16,313 nucleotides of DNA from positions 1-16,313 of the forward strand of contig CAZUDB010000065.1 of NCBI GenBank assembly GCA_964619055.1. Reading direction: 5' to 3'. Position 1 is the first letter of the stretch; the number at the start of each line of letters is the position of its first letter. A program made the translations under genes and the position numbers. Under the pieces are notes generated by a model. It worked only from the letters and a program-made list of their open reading frames with translations. It had not been told where the DNA came from and did no database searches. This document shows positions 1-6,139 of the stretch, one piece after another. The stretch comes from CAYVUM01 sp964619055. Lineage in GTDB: Bacteria; Pseudomonadota; Alphaproteobacteria; Rhodospirillales; Defluviicoccaceae.

Positions 1-44
1 GGTATCTGGACTCCCACTGTCGTTTGACAATCGGGAGACCCGCC

Positions 45-239
45 ATGATCGCGTCCTCAGCCACCCGCCGCACCCAATCCCGCCTGATCCCCGACACGCG
101 TCATTGCGCCATCCAGCCTGTGGAGAACAAGCTGGATTCGACGCTTCGCGGCATCTTGCGCCTGTTGCTGGCCGGGCAGGTCGCCACCCTGTGCGTGTCA
201 GCCGTTTGCTTGGTTCAGTTGATCACCCTTGGCCGCTAG
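45..239 (+). CDS. Possible small membrane protein, 64 aa (doubtful)
   Basis: I do not recognise this product. The ATG at 45 follows a GGGAGA Shine-Dalgarno-like sequence (33-38) at good spacing, and a TTGACA hexamer lies at 24-29. The N-terminal half is basic and polar. Residues about 40-61 form one hydrophobic segment (LLLAGQVATLCVSAVCLVQL), which would make a small single-pass membrane protein. There is no known motif, and the stretch up to parS has low coding character. It could equally be chance or the tail of a gene cut by the window edge. An in-frame ATG at 24 would add seven residues but would place the ribosome site inside the gene. Confidence 0.3.
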   Translation: MIASSATRRTQSRLIPDTRHCAIQPVENKLDSTLRGILRLLLAGQVATLCVSAVCLVQLITLGR

Positions 240-312
240 ATTCTCACATACCATCAGGCGACGCCTGTTCGCGTCTGCGGCTCAGGGAGGCTTCCGCGAC
301 CCTGTCGCCATA

Positions 313-350
313 CCGCCCTGCCAGGCGGGGGGATCAGGTCGATCCTCCCC
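313..350. terminator. Two adjacent hairpins, possible weak terminator
   Basis: CCGCC (313-317) pairs with GGCGG (324-328). Next to it, GGGGGATC-like sequence at 327-335 pairs with GATCCTCCCC (341-350), with one bulged T and loop AGGTC. The two stems overlap slightly, so they may be alternatives. No T-run follows on either strand, so intrinsic termination is uncertain. Confidence 0.25.
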
Positions 351-454
351 GCTGAACCTTGAAATGTTCCAATTTTGTACTCTTAAAATCCGTAGGGTTA
401 TTTTTCTTTCATCAATATCAGAGTGCTAACGCGTAGATTAGAGCGATTCCAGAA

Positions 455-470
455 TGTTTCACGTGAAACA
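455..470. promoter_or_regulatory. parS: Chromosomal parS site (ParB binding palindrome)
   Basis: The 16-bp sequence TGTTTCACGTGAAACA is a perfect palindrome and matches the ParB/Spo0J parS consensus (TGTTNCACGTGAAACA) at every position. ParB loads here as a CTP-dependent clamp to segregate the replication origin region. Symmetric arms CGATTC (444-449) and GAATCG (476-481) extend the dyad with 5-bp spacers. No parA or parB is in the window. parS sites usually cluster near the chromosomal origin, so this stretch may be origin-proximal; a secondary replicon is the alternative. Confidence 0.85.
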
Positions 471-529
471 CTTTAGAATCGTTCGAGAGAACATCATAAT
501 ACACTGAAATACAAAAATTATTTGACCGG

Positions 530-552
530 GGCGGTGCAAAAAAACCACCGCC
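530..552. repeat. 7-bp inverted repeat with A-rich loop
   Basis: GGCGGTG (530-536) and CACCGCC (546-552) are perfect inverted repeats around a nine-base loop, CAAAAAAAC. It sits between parS and the PEP-CTERM gene and just before an in-frame ATG at 556. It has no T-run, so it may be a structured 5' leader rather than a terminator. No function is assigned. Confidence 0.4.
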
Positions 553-645
553 GCCATGAAAAAAGGCACTGGCATAAAATACCCTATATGGGTTATGTTA
601 ATTCGAGATTGCGATTTCTTATCAACAAGTCTCGGAATGACCCAG

Positions 646-1206
646 ATGCCAAAATGCTTCTCCACCATGGCTGCAACGACCTGGTTTGCTGCAGTGGCTG
701 CCGCGGCATTGGCCACGGGCGTGTCATCGGCGCAGGCCGCCCCGGTCGTGATGGACCGATGGTTTTTGTTCGAAACCGGGCCACAGGGATCAGCCTTCGC
801 CGGCGGCACGTCCTTCGGGGTGTTGTCGATCCCGGCGCCGGGGACGCCGTGGGAAATCACACTGGCGGCGCCGGCACGGCTGATCATCGTGGATGGCTTC
901 GATTCCGGCGATCGCTACGAGGTTTTTGATTTCGGCGTCTCGCTTGGCCTCACGTCACCGCCGACGCTGGGATCGCAGTGCTCCGGCGACGAGCTTGCCT
1001 GCCTCGCCAATCAGGACTTCAGCCGCGGCGCGTTTCTCCTGGCGGCGGGGGACCATGCGTTGACTGGCATCGTCGCGCAGTCACCGTTTCCGGACGGCTC
1101 CGGGTTCTTTATCATCGAAGCCGCTGCTGCGCCCGAGCCCGCATCCTATGGTGTGTTTGCTCTGGGTGTGGTGGCGCTGAGCTTGGCGACCCGCTGTCGC
1201 GTCTAG
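646..1206 (+). CDS. PEP-CTERM sorting domain protein
   Basis: This is a predicted exported protein of about 186 aa. From the ATG at 646 it begins with a signal peptide: a short polar start, a hydrophobic Ala/Val core, and likely cleavage after SSAQA. The C terminus carries a PEP-CTERM-like tripartite signal: PEP followed by a hydrophobic stretch (SYGVFALGVVALSLAT) and a short basic end (RCRV). In this family an exosortase removes that tail at the membrane, and such proteins accompany exopolysaccharide production. The middle is a beta-rich domain with an acidic region and a Cys pair (CSGDELAC) that could form a disulphide. ATGs at 556 and 637 are also in frame, but the longer form would bury the signal peptide. 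No exosortase gene is visible. The next gene begins 81 bases on. Confidence 0.75.
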   Translation: MPKCFSTMAATTWFAAVAAAALATGVSSAQAAPVVMDRWFLFETGPQGSAFAGGTSFGVLSIPAPGTPWEITLAAPARLIIVDGFDSGDRYEVFDFGVSLGLTSPPTLGSQCSGDELACLANQDFSRGAFLLAAGDHALTGIVAQSPFPDGSGFFIIEAAAAPEPASYGVFALGVVALSLATRCRV

Positions 1207-1238
1207 GTCGTTCTGTGAACGGGGGCGTGGGGGACACA

Positions 1239-1255
1239 ACCCGCACCGAGCGGGT
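1239..1255 (+). terminator. Short hairpin after the PEP-CTERM gene
   Basis: ACCCGC (1239-1244) and GCGGGT (1250-1255) form a 6-bp stem with a 5-base loop, between the PEP-CTERM stop and the next start codon. The following sequence is A-rich rather than T-rich, so it may be an attenuator or just local structure. Confidence 0.25.
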
Positions 1256-1287
1256 CGGCAAAACCAAACAAGATGGGGAGGGCCACA

Positions 1288-1740
1288 ATGGCCGACAGCA
1301 CACTTACTCTGGCGGCCGCGTCCGCGATCGTCGATGCCGCGTTGGACGCCGGCGCCGGCCACGGCTTCAAACCGCTCACCGTTGTCGTTCTCGATGCGGG
1401 CGGCCACATCGTTGCCGCCAAGCGCTCCGACGGCTCCGGCATTTTGCGCATCGAGATCGCGTTCGGCAAAGCCTACGGCGCCTTGGGCGTTGGCGTGCCC
1501 AGCCGGACGCTCGGCGTCATGGCGATTGACCGACCCCACTTCGGGCAGGCGTTGGCCGTCGCTGCGGCGGGCCGCATGGTGCCTGTGGCCGGGGGCGTCT
1601 TGATACGCGATGGTGATGGAACGGTGATCGGTGCGGTCGGCGTCAGCGGCGACACCTCCGACAACGATGAATTGGCAGCGATTCGTGGCGTCGAGGCCGC
1701 ACGATTGACGCCCGATCCGGCCACCGCCGTCGAGGGTTGA
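1288..1740 (+). CDS. GlcG/HbpS (DUF336) family protein
   Basis: A 150-aa protein of the GlcG/HbpS-like fold. Signature pieces are visible in order: VVVLDAGGHIVAAKR (about 32-46), AFGKAYGALGVG (58-69), GGVLIRDGDG (102-111) and GVSGDTSDND (118-127), followed by the usual helical end. The length is typical for the single-domain family. Members are linked to haem binding (HbpS) or sit in glycolate and cob(I)alamin-related operons, but the exact role of most is unknown and no partner enzyme adjoins here. I chose the ATG at 1288 because a GGGAGG sequence lies a few bases upstream; the ATG at 1273 would place that site inside the gene. It has no signal peptide, so a cytoplasmic location is likely. 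Confidence 0.85.
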   Translation: MADSTLTLAAASAIVDAALDAGAGHGFKPLTVVVLDAGGHIVAAKRSDGSGILRIEIAFGKAYGALGVGVPSRTLGVMAIDRPHFGQALAVAAAGRMVPVAGGVLIRDGDGTVIGAVGVSGDTSDNDELAAIRGVEAARLTPDPATAVEG

Positions 1741-2101
1741 GGCCACGCTCTTGTCCCAGGGGCATGGCCGCTTTCACCATCCCACAGCAGGCCGGAAAAA
1801 TACCCTAGATGCGGCAGGCCAATTAATTCGTTCGATTCCGACGACAAGGCTGGAGCATTCTTGCCGATCGCGATACTGTGATCGTAATACATTGATATCT
1901 CACGGCTTTGGTGTCCACGAGACGTCTATTCGTCTATGCCAAGTTGAAGCTGATCGTTACTGCGATCGCGTCGTCGTCGGCGCGTCGTGCCGATTGGGGG
2001 GGAGGGGCAGAGCCGGGACGTGATCGCACCAAGCAACAACGCTTGCGGCGATCCGTCCTACGGCTCACCCCGACCGTTTCCTCGCTAAAGCTGCGACTCC
2101 A
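1741..2101. other. Intergenic stretch between convergent genes
   Basis: This stretch separates the GlcG-like gene (plus) from the 3' end of the ChaC gene (minus). Short open frames occur on both strands, but none has a ribosome site or recognisable protein. I see a 5-bp inverted repeat AGACG/CGTCT near 1920-1936 and several GATCG/CGATC-type short palindromes, but no clear intrinsic terminator and no RNA gene that I recognise. Confidence 0.5.
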
Positions 2102-2740
2102 CTAGCTGCTCACGGTCGTGTGATCCGCCTCCGCAAGTGTGAGCACGCGGTGCAGCGTTCCCTCCCGGATGCCGCACTCGTTCAGGTGGCAAACCACATT
2201 TCGCAAGTAGTCCAAGGCAGTGCCCATGGCGCCTTCGCCTTGCAGCACCAACCGCGCCGAGGCCCGATGGGCGTCATGATCCTTTGGCGGTTGATAGTAT
2301 TGCGGGTGATCGCGACGGGCTGCAAAGGTCAAGGCGCGCACTCTTGAGCCATCGGCCAGACCGACCGACACCTCCAGCGGACGGTAAGCGCCGGTGTACA
2401 TTTCCCGCCCCCACAGGTAAGCGCGGGTCTGCGCGCCGGCTTCCGGGGCGACGCGAAATGCGAGGCCGCCACAGCTGCCGCCACGGTCCAGCGCCAGCAC
2501 CAGCCCCGGCCGGTCGGGCGTTCCACGATTGCGCACGGACAGCATGCAAAGCGCGCGATGCCAGCCATGCAGACGGGCGCGGTGCACGTCCACATGCTCG
2601 AAGCCCGGCTCCCAGATCAGGGAGCCGTAGCCGAACACCCACAGGCCGCCATCGCTCGTCGCGCCGGCCGTCTCCCCCAACCGGCGCATGGCCGCGGTGA
2701 CCGGCGGCGCTTCTGGTAGCGTGGCGGACTCGGCCATCAT
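2102..2740 (-). CDS. chaC: ChaC-type gamma-glutamylcyclotransferase
   Basis: A 212-aa cytoplasmic enzyme of the ChaC family. ChaC enzymes cleave glutathione to 5-oxoproline and Cys-Gly. The substrate-binding signature VFGYGSLIWEP lies at residues 35-45. The family's WxREM segment (W110-M114) supplies the likely catalytic Glu113, followed by the conserved Y-R-P element. NRGTPDRPG (71-79) and the closing helix YLRNVVCHLNECG also match the family. The start codon ATG (2740-2738) overlaps the stop of the upstream transporter gene as ATGA, and a second ATG follows directly at 2737. The pair is therefore probably translationally coupled. The N-terminal 30 residues are an extra, low-complexity lead before the domain. 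The family assignment is firm; glutathione as substrate is inferred from ChaC homologues. Confidence 0.9.
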   Translation of the reverse strand: MMAESATLPEAPPVTAAMRRLGETAGATSDGGLWVFGYGSLIWEPGFEHVDVHRARLHGWHRALCMLSVRNRGTPDRPGLVLALDRGGSCGGLAFRVAPEAGAQTRAYLWGREMYTGAYRPLEVSVGLADGSRVRALTFAARRDHPQYYQPPKDHDAHRASARLVLQGEGAMGTALDYLRNVVCHLNECGIREGTLHRVLTLAEADHTTVSS

Positions 2741-3636
2741 CCCTTTGTGACCAAGGCAACGCCAGCGACGGCGACGACCATGCCGGCGATGGCCGTCGGA
2801 CCCAGGCGCTCACCGAAGATCAGGAACGCGATCAGCGCTGTGACTGGCGGCACCAGGTAGAACAGGCTGGCAACCTTGGCGGCGGCGCCGCGCCGGATCA
2901 GCAGATACAGCAGCGAGACTGCGCCCACGGACAGAACCAGCACCAGCCAGCCGAGCGCGAATATAAACTCCCCGGTCCAGGAGACACGCATGTCCTCAAA
3001 AAGGAAAGCCAGTACCAGCATGACGACCCCGGCGGCGCTGAACTGGACAACGGCACCGGAGCGCATGTCGATCTGGCCGCCGTGGCGTTTTTGATACAGC
3101 GTGCCAAACGTGATGCCAAGAACGGCGATTGTGCACAAGCCGACGCCAGCCAGGTCCGTCCAGCCGATGGTGAGCTTTTCGGCCACGACCAGGGCAACGC
3201 CGATAAGGCCGAGGGCGATACCGGCCCATTGCCGCCGCTTTAGCCGGTCGCCCAACAACGGGCCTGCGGCCAGGGCCGTCACCAGCGGCTGGGTGCCGGC
3301 GATCAGCGCGGCGACGCCGGCCGGAAGGCCCAAGCTGATCGCTTTGAAGATGCCGCCTAGGTAGCAGCCGTGGATCAACACGCCGACGATGCAGCCGGAG
3401 ATGATCTGGCTCTTCGTGTGGGGCCAAGGAGCGCGAAACGCCAACGCAATGGCCAGGAACACCGGCACCACGATGGCAAAGCGAAGCAGCAGAAAGGTGA
3501 AGGGCTCGGCATAGGGCATGCCGTACTTGGCGCCGATGAACCCGGTGCTCCACAGCAGCACGAACAGGGCCGGCGCGGCGACGACCAGCGGATCTCGACG
3601 GCCGTCTTGGGGGGCGGTGACGCCGGGCTTGGTCAT
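2737..3636 (-). CDS. EamA/DMT family transporter
   Basis: A 299-aa inner-membrane protein of the drug/metabolite transporter superfamily, with the usual ten membrane helices in two EamA repeats (roughly 17-150 and 165-297). The first repeat shows the family WSTGFIGAKYG element (29-39) and the AGTQPLVTAL motif. The second has the GTLYQKR segment and the FYLVPPVTALIAFLIFGE motif. Members export or import metabolites such as amino acids, and the substrate cannot be read from sequence. ATG at 3636 is chosen because the hydrophobic domain begins soon after and an AGGA lies upstream; the frame continues far upstream without a stop, but that part is antisense to DUF2125. It overlaps chaC by four bases, which suggests a shared role in thiol or gamma-glutamyl metabolite handling (inference). 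Confidence 0.9.
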   Translation of the reverse strand: MTKPGVTAPQDGRRDPLVVAAPALFVLLWSTGFIGAKYGMPYAEPFTFLLLRFAIVVPVFLAIALAFRAPWPHTKSQIISGCIVGVLIHGCYLGGIFKAISLGLPAGVAALIAGTQPLVTALAAGPLLGDRLKRRQWAGIALGLIGVALVVAEKLTIGWTDLAGVGLCTIAVLGITFGTLYQKRHGGQIDMRSGAVVQFSAAGVVMLVLAFLFEDMRVSWTGEFIFALGWLVLVLSVGAVSLLYLLIRRGAAAKVASLFYLVPPVTALIAFLIFGERLGPTAIAGMVVAVAGVALVTKG

Positions 3637-3765
3637 CCGGGGTCCTGTGCGCTCGGGCTTGATCGTTGATGAGGCTAACGCCTCGCCCGGGACCACGCAA
3701 CGGACTATAAGCGGGTGCTGCGGAGCCGCGCCTCCACCCACAGTATGAAGCCAGCGAGCCATTTC

Positions 3766-4797
3766 ATGACCCGCGCCATCACCGTTGCCCTGCTTGTTGT
3801 CGTCGTTCTCGCCGCTGTGTGGTCGGGGTTGTGGGCCTACGCCGCACACACGGCTCGCACCATGGTTGCCGACTTTGTTCAAGGCGGGCAACGCACGGGC
3901 TGGGACGTCAGCTATGAGAGCCTGGAAACGAGCGGTTACCCCTTTGCCGTGCACCTGGAGGCTACGGGCGTTCGGGCGGCTTCGGTGGGCGGCAATGGTG
4001 TGACCTGGCGGGGACATGCGCCGGTTGTGAGGGCGCGGGTGGTGCCGTGGCGCCTGCAGCGCCTTGAGGTTCGCGCCGGGTCCGAAACGACTTTGCATGT
4101 GACCGATAAGGGCCGCGGCTTTGCCGTGCGGGCCACGGTGGAAGCGCTCGTGGCTGCCGTCGATGTGGGGTTGGAGGCCTGGGCCGCCGATGCCCAAGCC
4201 GAAGGCCTGATTGCGCGGCTCGATACCGGCGAGACCATGACGATTGCGGCACTGGTCGCCTCCGGTCGGCGGCTGCATGCGCCGGAGGCAGAAAACCCGT
4301 CCCTCAAATTGATGATGTCGGCGCGGACCATCCACCTTCCCCTGGAAATGACACGGTCCGTGGCCGAGACAGTCGATCGCGTTGTCATCGAAACCGCCGT
4401 CCTCGGCCCGTTGACGGGGTTTTCGCCGGCGGCACTCATGCAATGGCGCGACCGCGACGGCGTGTTGCGGATCGAGCGGTTTCTGGTTGCGGCCGGTGCT
4501 GTTCAGGTCCGCGCGGACGGCAATGCCAGGCTTGACCCGCAACTTCAGCCCCAGGCCGCGCTGTCGGCACGGATTCATGGCATCGGGACGGTTCTGGACA
4601 CCTTGGTGGGTGGTGGAGTGATTGGTGCGAGAACGGCACGCATGGCCCAGTCGGTGCTTAGTCTGATGAGCCGCGCGCCTGCGGATGGTGGACCGCCGGA
4701 GGTCGTGGTGCCGTTACGATTGCGCCAGGGGACGGTGTCACTCGGACCCGTGCCGCTGTTCCAAATCGGGCCGATTGATTGGGGCGGCGGGAGTTAG
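3766..4797 (+). CDS. DUF2125 family envelope protein
   Basis: A protein of about 343 aa with an N-terminal hydrophobic helix (AITVALLVVVVLAAVWSGLW), probably an uncleaved anchor or signal sequence, followed by a beta-rich periplasmic domain. The GWDVSYESLETSGYPFAV segment and the closing GTVSLGPVPLFQIGPIDW element are typical of DUF2125, a family I know from Alphaproteobacteria. The architecture, with repeated amphipathic strands, recalls AsmA-like lipid-associated proteins, but a biochemical role is not established. ATGs at 3715 and 3745 are also in frame; 3766 best fits the anchor. It is divergent from the EamA/chaC pair across about 130 bases that should hold both promoters. It is followed after 46 bases by the AlgH-type gene on the same strand, so the two may be co-transcribed. 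Confidence 0.85.
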   Translation: MTRAITVALLVVVVLAAVWSGLWAYAAHTARTMVADFVQGGQRTGWDVSYESLETSGYPFAVHLEATGVRAASVGGNGVTWRGHAPVVRARVVPWRLQRLEVRAGSETTLHVTDKGRGFAVRATVEALVAAVDVGLEAWAADAQAEGLIARLDTGETMTIAALVASGRRLHAPEAENPSLKLMMSARTIHLPLEMTRSVAETVDRVVIETAVLGPLTGFSPAALMQWRDRDGVLRIERFLVAAGAVQVRADGNARLDPQLQPQAALSARIHGIGTVLDTLVGGGVIGARTARMAQSVLSLMSRAPADGGPPEVVVPLRLRQGTVSLGPVPLFQIGPIDWGGGS

Positions 4798-4843
4798 CGC
4801 TGCCTGTCGGCCGCACCTGATCCGGCGCACGCGCTGGGATCGC

Positions 4844-5491
4844 ATGCCGAGTCACGCTACACTGCAATCCATGCGTGGACCTGCGCCCGTCCTGGTGGTG
4901 GCTGTGCTGTTGGCGGCGACAGCCGAGGTGCCCCATGCCGGCGATCCGACAGCACAACCCTACCTGACTGGGCAATTCCTGGTCGCTGCCGATGGGATGG
5001 CCGATCCGCGGTTTTCTGAAACGGTCATCTACGTGATCGACCACAGCGCCGACGGCGCCATGGGCGTGGTCATCAACCGGCCCATCGGCGAGGGCCGCTT
5101 GGCGATCCTGCTTCGAGCCTTTGGTGTCGACGACGACATGGCCTCAGCCGTGGATGCGGAGATCGTGACGCTTCGCTATGGTGGGCCGGTCGAGCCCAAC
5201 CGTGGCGTCGTTCTTCATTCAGCGGACTATAGCGGGGAAAGCACCGAGCCCGTGACCGGCGGCGTGGCGGTCAGCTTCGGCAAGGATGTGCTGGAGGCCG
5301 TGGCCGAAGGGCGAGGACCTGAGTCGGCCATCTATTTAATGGGATATGCGGGTTGGTCCGCAGGACAGTTGGAGCGGGAGTTGGACCGCGACGACTGGCT
5401 GGTTGCGCCCGCCGACGAGACAGCTGTTTTTCAGGGAGACCCGGATGGCATGTGGCGGAGGGCCAAGGATGCCGCCGGCATTCGCCTTTGA
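4844..5491 (+). CDS. AlgH/YqgE (UPF0301) family protein with signal peptide
   Basis: The UPF0301 core begins at LTGQFLVA and continues with MADPRFSETVIYVIDHSADG and AMGVVINRP. Later come YGGPV, the FGKDVLEAV helix, GYAGWSAGQLERE and the DDWLVAPAD end. The core is of normal family length. What is unusual is the extra N terminus: from the ATG at 4844 (215 aa) or 4871 (206 aa) a hydrophobic run, VLVVAVLLAATAEVPHAG, forms a plausible cleavable signal peptide. Most described AlgH/YqgE proteins have none and are cytoplasmic. The family's molecular function is unclear; AlgH was named from alginate regulation in Pseudomonas. It follows the DUF2125 envelope gene closely, which fits an exported location. 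The choice between the two starts is open. Confidence 0.88.
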   Translation: MPSHATLQSMRGPAPVLVVAVLLAATAEVPHAGDPTAQPYLTGQFLVAADGMADPRFSETVIYVIDHSADGAMGVVINRPIGEGRLAILLRAFGVDDDMASAVDAEIVTLRYGGPVEPNRGVVLHSADYSGESTEPVTGGVAVSFGKDVLEAVAEGRGPESAIYLMGYAGWSAGQLERELDRDDWLVAPADETAVFQGDPDGMWRRAKDAAGIRL

Positions 5492-5499
5492 ATTCAAAG
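5486..5499. repeat. 14-bp perfect palindrome over the AlgH-type stop codon
   Basis: CTTTGAATTCAAAG is a perfect palindrome that includes the TGA stop of the AlgH-type gene. It could be a chance product of the stop context or part of the 3' processing structure together with the hairpin that follows. Confidence 0.4.
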
Positions 5500-5513
5500 A
5501 GTTAATCAGAACG

Positions 5514-5540
5514 CGCCCGGCCGGTGGGGACGGCCGGGCG
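5514..5540. terminator. Strong hairpin between convergent genes, likely bidirectional terminator
   Basis: CGCCCGGCCG (5514-5523) and CGGCCGGGCG (5531-5540) form a perfect 10-bp GC stem with a 7-base loop. It sits between the 3' ends of the AlgH-type gene (plus) and the fasciclin gene (minus), the expected place for a shared terminator. There is no T-run on either side, so termination may rely on the stem or on Rho. Confidence 0.7.
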
Positions 5541-5564
5541 ATCCCGATGAACCGGTCGCAGCGA

Positions 5565-6065
5565 TTACTTCGGCAGCACGACCGCGTCGATGACATGAAT
5601 GACGCCGTTGGACGTCTCGACATCAGCCTGGATGACCTTGGCGTTGTCGACGGTGACACCGTCCGTTGCGTCAATGGACAGCTCACCGCCCTGAACCGTC
5701 TTGGCTTTCAAGGACTTACCCGCGATGTCGCTGGACATCACCTTGCCGGGAACGACGTGGTAAGTCAGCACGGCGACCAGCTGTTCCTTGTTTTCGGGCT
5801 TGAGGAGGTTAGCGACGGTGCCATCCGGCAGCTTCTCAAACGCCGCATCGGTGGGCGCGAATACCGTGAACGGGCCATCACCCTTCAACGTTTCGACAAG
5901 CTCGGCCGCTTGGACGGCCGCGACCAAGGTGTTGAACTGGCCGGCGCCGACGGCGGTGTCGACGATATCCTTGCTGTGGCTTCCGGCCTGGAGGCCCGTG
6001 GCGGCGGCGAGGGTGATAGCAGCACCGGCAACGGTGCCAAGAATGGTACGACGACTGATGATCAT
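5565..6065 (-). CDS. Secreted fasciclin (FAS1) domain protein
   Basis: A 166-aa protein with one FAS1 domain filling most of its length. The N terminus (MIISRRTILG, then a hydrophobic Ala-rich run to about residue 27) is a signal peptide; the twin Arg at 5-6 is reminiscent of a Tat signal. The H1 box FTVFAPTDAAF spans 66-76, the TYHVVPGKVM element follows, and the H2 box GVIHVIDAVVLP closes the protein. FAS1 proteins act in adhesion or bind the envelope and small molecules; the ligand is unknown. The start is well fixed: AAGGAGA lies just upstream of the ATG at 6065. The gene follows a lipoprotein gene on the same strand after about 74 bases and may share its transcript or have its own promoter. 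It ends against the hairpin at 5514-5540. Confidence 0.92.
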   Translation of the reverse strand: MIISRRTILGTVAGAAITLAAATGLQAGSHSKDIVDTAVGAGQFNTLVAAVQAAELVETLKGDGPFTVFAPTDAAFEKLPDGTVANLLKPENKEQLVAVLTYHVVPGKVMSSDIAGKSLKAKTVQGGELSIDATDGVTVDNAKVIQADVETSNGVIHVIDAVVLPK

Positions 6066-6139
6066 GGAGTTCTCCTTCTGCAGTTCGCTGGATAGGTGGG
6101 GGAAACACCCGCTCCTACGCCGTTGGTGTTGCAGACGGA

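Larger units (their letters stand above)
240..636. other. Non-coding, partly A+T-rich stretch around the parS site
   Basis: I see no convincing gene here. The part from about 355 to 640 is markedly A+T-rich compared with the rest of the window: 43 of 60 bases in 361-420 are A or T. It holds the parS palindrome (455-470), two GANTC sites, a 7-bp hairpin at 530-552, and a TTATCAACA (619-627) one base from the consensus DnaA box. Short open frames here overlap each other in several frames and lack ribosome sites. Confidence 0.6.

Noticed and set aside
1081..1746. A 221-codon minus-strand frame opposite the GlcG-like gene
   Set aside because: The plus strand has the GlcG/HbpS signature and a good ribosome site. 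The opposite frame has neither.
3637..4578. Upstream continuation of the EamA transporter frame by over 300 codons on the minus strand
   Set aside because: It is antisense to the DUF2125 gene, rich in His/Arg/Pro/Gly with no domain, and the transporter fold starts right after the ATG at 3636 with its own AGGA.
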